A stretch of DNA of 64,000 nt from assembly GCF_003024715.1 (NCBI RefSeq), contig NZ_PYLO01000001.1, positions 1 to 64,000 of the forward strand, read 5' to 3'. This DNA comes from Clostridium fessum (GTDB taxonomy: Bacteria > Bacillota > Clostridia > Lachnospirales > Lachnospiraceae). The notes below the pieces were generated by a model. It had not been told where the DNA came from, ran no database searches, and was given only the letters and a program-made list of their open reading frames with translations. Position 1 is the first letter of the stretch; each line of letters begins with the position of its first letter. Shown one piece after another: positions 61,162 to 64,000 of this stretch. The translations under genes were made by a program, and so were the position numbers.

Positions 61162-62760
61162 ATGAATCGGAATAGAGCGAACAAAAAAAGGACGGGGCGC
61201 GCGCGTGTGCTTTCACGGGCAGCGGCTGGCATGCTGGCAGCAGCGCTGTGCTTTCAGCCGATGACAGCGCTGGCAGGACCGGCGGGAGATTCTTCTCTTA
61301 CATCGTCATCCTCGAATGCGGGGCCGGGCGGCGGTTCGGGCAGCTCCAATTCGGGAAGTACAGGCAGCTCTGGCGGTTCGACTTCTGTTTCTAATGGGAG
61401 TGTGAGCGCGGTCACATCGGGGCTTGGCGTGTACCGGGTGACGGAGAATGAGGGGATCGGTGCGATTGCGCGCGGCGTGGATGTGTCTTACTGGCAGCAG
61501 AATGTAAATTGGAGCCAGGTGGCATCGGATAATGTACAGTTTGCGATGCTGGCAACCCGGTTCCGTGGTAATGTGGATCCGTTTTTCGCTATGAACGCGG
61601 CAAATGCGAGCCAGGCAGGGCTGCGGCTGGGCGCGTACATTTATTCGTATGCGACTTCGGTCGAAATGGCGCAGCAGGAGGCGGATTTTGTCCTGAATCT
61701 TATCAAGGATTATCCTATCTCCTTCCCGGTTGTCTTTGATGCCGAGGATGCTAATACGCTGGGAACCCTGACGCAGTCTCAGGTCAGCGATGTGATCAAC
61801 GCGTTCTGTAAGCGGATTCAGGATGCAGGATATTATCCGATGGTCTATGCAAATGAATACTGGATTGCCAATAAGATCGATATGTCGAAGATTTCGTATG
61901 ATATATGGGTGGCAAAATACCAGCAGAAGTATACATATTCAAAGACCTCGATGTGGCAGGCGTCCAACACCGGTTCGGTCAAGGGCGTGAACGGCAATGT
62001 GGATATTGATTATCTGTATAAAGATTATACGCAGATCATTCCGGGCAATACCTGGCGGACGATCGCGGGGAACCGTTACTATTATCAGAACCATGTGATG
62101 CAGAAAGCGGCGTGGATCAACGATGGTCAGAATTGGTACTATATGAATGCGGCGGGCAATCCGTCTAAAGGATGGCTGGAGCTTTCGGGCAAAAAGTATT
62201 ATCTGGAGGCGGACGGTCATATGATTACCGGCTGGAAGACGCTGGACGGCGGCTGGCGTTACTTTGACGCATCTGGCGAACAGGCGACGGGCTGGCGTGC
62301 GGTCGATGGAAGCTGGTATTTCATGGCGGACAATGGTCTGATGCAGACCGGCTGGCTGGAGACAGGCGGCAAGAAATATTATCTGAACGCATCCGGCGCG
62401 ATGCAGGCGGGCTGGCAGAACCTGGGCGGAAGCTGGTATTACTTTGACGGCTCCGGCGCCATGACGACGGGCTGGCAGGCAGTCGGCGGAAAGTGGTATT
62501 ACATGAATGAGTCCGGCGTGATGCGGACCGGCTGGCTGGATCTTGGCGGTAAGAAATATTACCTGGATGCCAGCGGCGCGATGTATGCAGGTATTACGTT
62601 CGAGATGGATGGAAATACCTGGCAGGCAGCGGCAGACGGAAGCTGCACGGTAGTTCTGCCGGAGGAGAATGCGGCGGGAAATGGCGGTTCGACGGATGGA
62701 CAGACTCCGATAACTGGAAGCCAGTCACCGGTGCAGCCGTCCGGTCCGGCAGGGGTATAA
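61162..62760 (+). CDS. Secreted GH25 lysozyme with choline-binding-type repeats
   Basis: The 532-residue muramidase has a signal peptide (about 1-34, cleavage near ALAGPA), a Ser/Gly linker (about 35-80), a GH25 domain (about 95-290) with ARGVDVSYWQQNVNWSQV and catalytic PVVFDAED, and about nine aromatic repeats (about 293-480, for example GWQNLGGSWYYFDGSGAMTT) that bind the cell wall. A Pro/Gly/Ser tail ends it. AGGAGG lies 10 bases before the ATG. Repeats resemble those of the protein at 1787. Function: cell-wall remodelling or lysis of competitors. Confidence 0.93.
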   Translation: MNRNRANKKRTGRARVLSRAAAGMLAAALCFQPMTALAGPAGDSSLTSSSSNAGPGGGSGSSNSGSTGSSGGSTSVSNGSVSAVTSGLGVYRVTENEGIGAIARGVDVSYWQQNVNWSQVASDNVQFAMLATRFRGNVDPFFAMNAANASQAGLRLGAYIYSYATSVEMAQQEADFVLNLIKDYPISFPVVFDAEDANTLGTLTQSQVSDVINAFCKRIQDAGYYPMVYANEYWIANKIDMSKISYDIWVAKYQQKYTYSKTSMWQASNTGSVKGVNGNVDIDYLYKDYTQIIPGNTWRTIAGNRYYYQNHVMQKAAWINDGQNWYYMNAAGNPSKGWLELSGKKYYLEADGHMITGWKTLDGGWRYFDASGEQATGWRAVDGSWYFMADNGLMQTGWLETGGKKYYLNASGAMQAGWQNLGGSWYYFDGSGAMTTGWQAVGGKWYYMNESGVMRTGWLDLGGKKYYLDASGAMYAGITFEMDGNTWQAAADGSCTVVLPEENAAGNGGSTDGQTPITGSQSPVQPSGPAGV

Positions 62761-62847
62761 TATAAATATGATTTGAACCAGTACCCAGATATTGGAGCTG
62801 ATTCAGTTAAAAAAATGAAAAAGTAAACAAATTCGAACGGAAATAAC

Positions 62848-62876
62848 TTGCTTTTTTGCCGACCTCATTATACAAT
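62848..62876 (+). promoter_or_regulatory. Promoter-like sequence at the head of a 960-base non-coding region
   Basis: TTGCTT (62848-62853) and TACAAT (62871-62876) are spaced by 17 bases. No gene follows for over 800 bases. Downstream are CTTATG/CATAAG (62901-62929) and a 12-bp GCGAGGCTCTTC/GAAGAGCCTCGG-type stem at about 63017-63056 without a T run. Confidence 0.45.
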
Positions 62877-63247
62877 GTTAAACAGGCAAAAAAATGGACT
62901 TGCTTATGGGATGGAGGAAACCAGCATAAGTAATCTGGCATAACATGACGTTTCAAACTGCTATATCAACTGTATGTGCAAGATAAGCTGCGGCTGTTCC
63001 GGTGCGGATTTGACGAAAGATGCGAGGCTCTTCTGGCTGCAAATTAGGAAGAGCCTCGGTATGCGTTATATCGGCAAAAGCGCAGAATCGGGATGGCGGG
63101 CACAGAAGTAGTGCGAAAGCGGGGGCGTTTGTCAGCAGGAAACTGTGAAAGCAGTGGTTCGCAGGCAGGTAGCTACGCGGAGACGCAGGCAGGGAAAGGT
63201 CGGAGAATGCAGATTCCGGATTTAGTACTGCATGGAAGCAGCGTGTT

Positions 63248-63724
63248 TTTACATATTGTATAATGATTATATAATCAGAACCGTCGGCGGAGTTGTAGTG
63301 CTAAAAAAGGGATGTCAGTGCGGCTGGCTGCCGGAATCATTTCCGGAAACAGGGATGAGGGCAGTGTTTGTCATCAGTCAGGCACCGGACAGCGCTTATG
63401 TGAGAATCGAATAACAAGTCAGTGGTACAGATGTTTATGTATGCATGGCTATTAAAGTCGGATTCGCATAGACGGAAGTGCATGCCATTTATGTATGCAG
63501 AGGAGATTGTACAATCCTCTGCTGCCGCAGCGTGTCAGATGGAGAATTCCCGGAGTGGATGACAAGCTCTGGAAATTTTGCAAAAACACCTGCAAACACA
63601 GATAGGTGGGAAGTATCACGGATGGCGCCATGAAAGAAACATGGATGCTGTCAGGATATGATTCACGAAGAAAGAGGGACGTCCGTCAAAGCATGGAACG
63701 ATCTAATTACGAGGTGACACATTT
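63248..63724 (+). promoter_or_regulatory. Promoter and long structured leader of the lipoprotein gene
   Basis: TTTACA (63248-63253) and TATAAT (63270-63275) are spaced by 16 bases, which would give a leader of about 440 bases. The leader contains a direct repeat TTTATGTATGCA (about 63432 and 63489) and a GCAGAGG/CCTCTGC stem enclosing ATTGTACAAT (63497-63522). No convincing ORF; a 60-codon frame at 63232 lacks a ribosome-binding site. No known riboswitch recognised. Confidence 0.4.
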
Positions 63725-64000
63725 ATGAAACAGAATATGAAAAGAATGCTGCTTGTACTTTGCATGGCAGTCTGCTTTTTCGCTCTGTCCGCCTGTGGTA
63801 GCGCTTCTGAAGAAGCGGTAGAGCCGATTTCTCCGGAGATCGAGCAGACCATGAGCGATGGCGCTAAGAGCTATCTGGAGCAGTTCGCCAGCTACAGTGA
63901 CGAAGATCTGGCAGCACAGCTGAAACAGGCTGAGAAGCAGAAAAACACAGTCATTGAGTCTGCAATTTCTTCCTGGACCAGTTCTAAGGACGATTTAGGC
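63725..64000 (+). CDS. Lipoprotein, 3' end outside window
   Basis: The visible 92 residues start with a lipoprotein signal (MKQNMKRMLLVLCMAVCFFA) and lipobox LSAC, giving a lipid-modified cysteine at about residue 24. An acidic, helical segment rich in Gln, Glu and Ser follows. It is anchored to the outer face of the membrane. GAGGTGAC lies before the ATG. The family cannot be identified from this part. Confidence 0.7.
   Translation, partial: MKQNMKRMLLVLCMAVCFFALSACGSASEEAVEPISPEIEQTMSDGAKSYLEQFASYSDEDLAAQLKQAEKQKNTVIESAISSWTSSKDDLG

Noticed and set aside
63140-63200. GGTAGCTAC segment resembling part of a GEMM (c-di-GMP-I) riboswitch
   Set aside because: The GGACGCAAAGCC core and the partner stem are absent.
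63232-63414. 60-codon frame before the lipoprotein gene
   Set aside because: No ribosome-binding site, and its first part overlaps a promoter-like sequence.

Overview
The window looks like a chromosome segment of an anaerobic, spore-forming gut Firmicute, most likely Lachnospiraceae (Clostridium cluster XIVa). The reasons are the cotJABC, spoIID, spoIIQ and SleC-like sporulation genes, the Rex repressor, choline-binding-type cell-wall repeats on a GH25 lysozyme, a T-box in front of ileS, and gene order typical of that family. No species is named because nothing in the sequence allows it.

Layout. 1-1237: a TnpB-type nuclease gene (IS200/IS605/IS1341 group, cut by the window edge) with a hairpin-rich right end, abutting the 3' end of a broken hsdR. 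1.3-5.2 kb: a small membrane protein, a secreted cell-wall-binding protein with a degenerate lethal-factor-like domain, and an ABC-F ATPase. 5.4-12.5 kb: rex-acpS-nnr-alr, an orphan mazF, yebC and pncB. 12.7-18.8 kb: T-box, ileS, glgP. 18.8-24.0 kb: spoIID, spoIIQ, a LUD protein, a CBS protein and cotJA-cotJB-cotJC.

23998-44337 is a complete 20,340-bp integrative and conjugative element. It combines a Tn916-type transfer module (orf7, 8, 9, 13-23 homologues, two ardA genes, a MobT relaxase and an oriT-like repeat) with a TndX-type large serine recombinase. It sits inside cotJC. A GA dinucleotide is present at both junctions, imperfect inverted repeats lie just inside, and joining the flanks restores one uninterrupted 203-codon cotJC. 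Where Tn916 carries tet(M), this element carries AT-rich cargo: a DUF2268 metalloprotease-like gene, a MerR regulator and a Cys-rich KTR protein in one operon behind a MerR-type promoter, and a choloylglycine-hydrolase-like gene divergent from a TetR regulator with twin palindromic operators.

Immediately downstream are relics of other mobile DNA: a decayed serine-recombinase 3' end, a phage fragment, a phage holin and an M15 endolysin, ending at tRNA-Gly(CCC). From 47 kb the core chromosome resumes: trkA-trkH, a Cys/Gly-rich peptide gene, tRNA-Pro(GGG), a MITE-like repeat, a HAD phosphatase, asnA, an orphan lpd, an M24 aminopeptidase P, a SleC-like cortex-lytic protein, a MATE exporter, a BI-1 protein, a GH25 lysozyme and the start of a lipoprotein gene.

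The strongest candidates for something undescribed are (i) the skin-like arrangement of a conjugative element splitting a spore-coat catalase gene with precise in-frame restoration, (ii) the cargo and its regulatory sites inside that element, and (iii) a structured non-coding gap between alr and the antitoxin-less mazF preceded by a CATAAGATA box also found before spoIID and cotJA.
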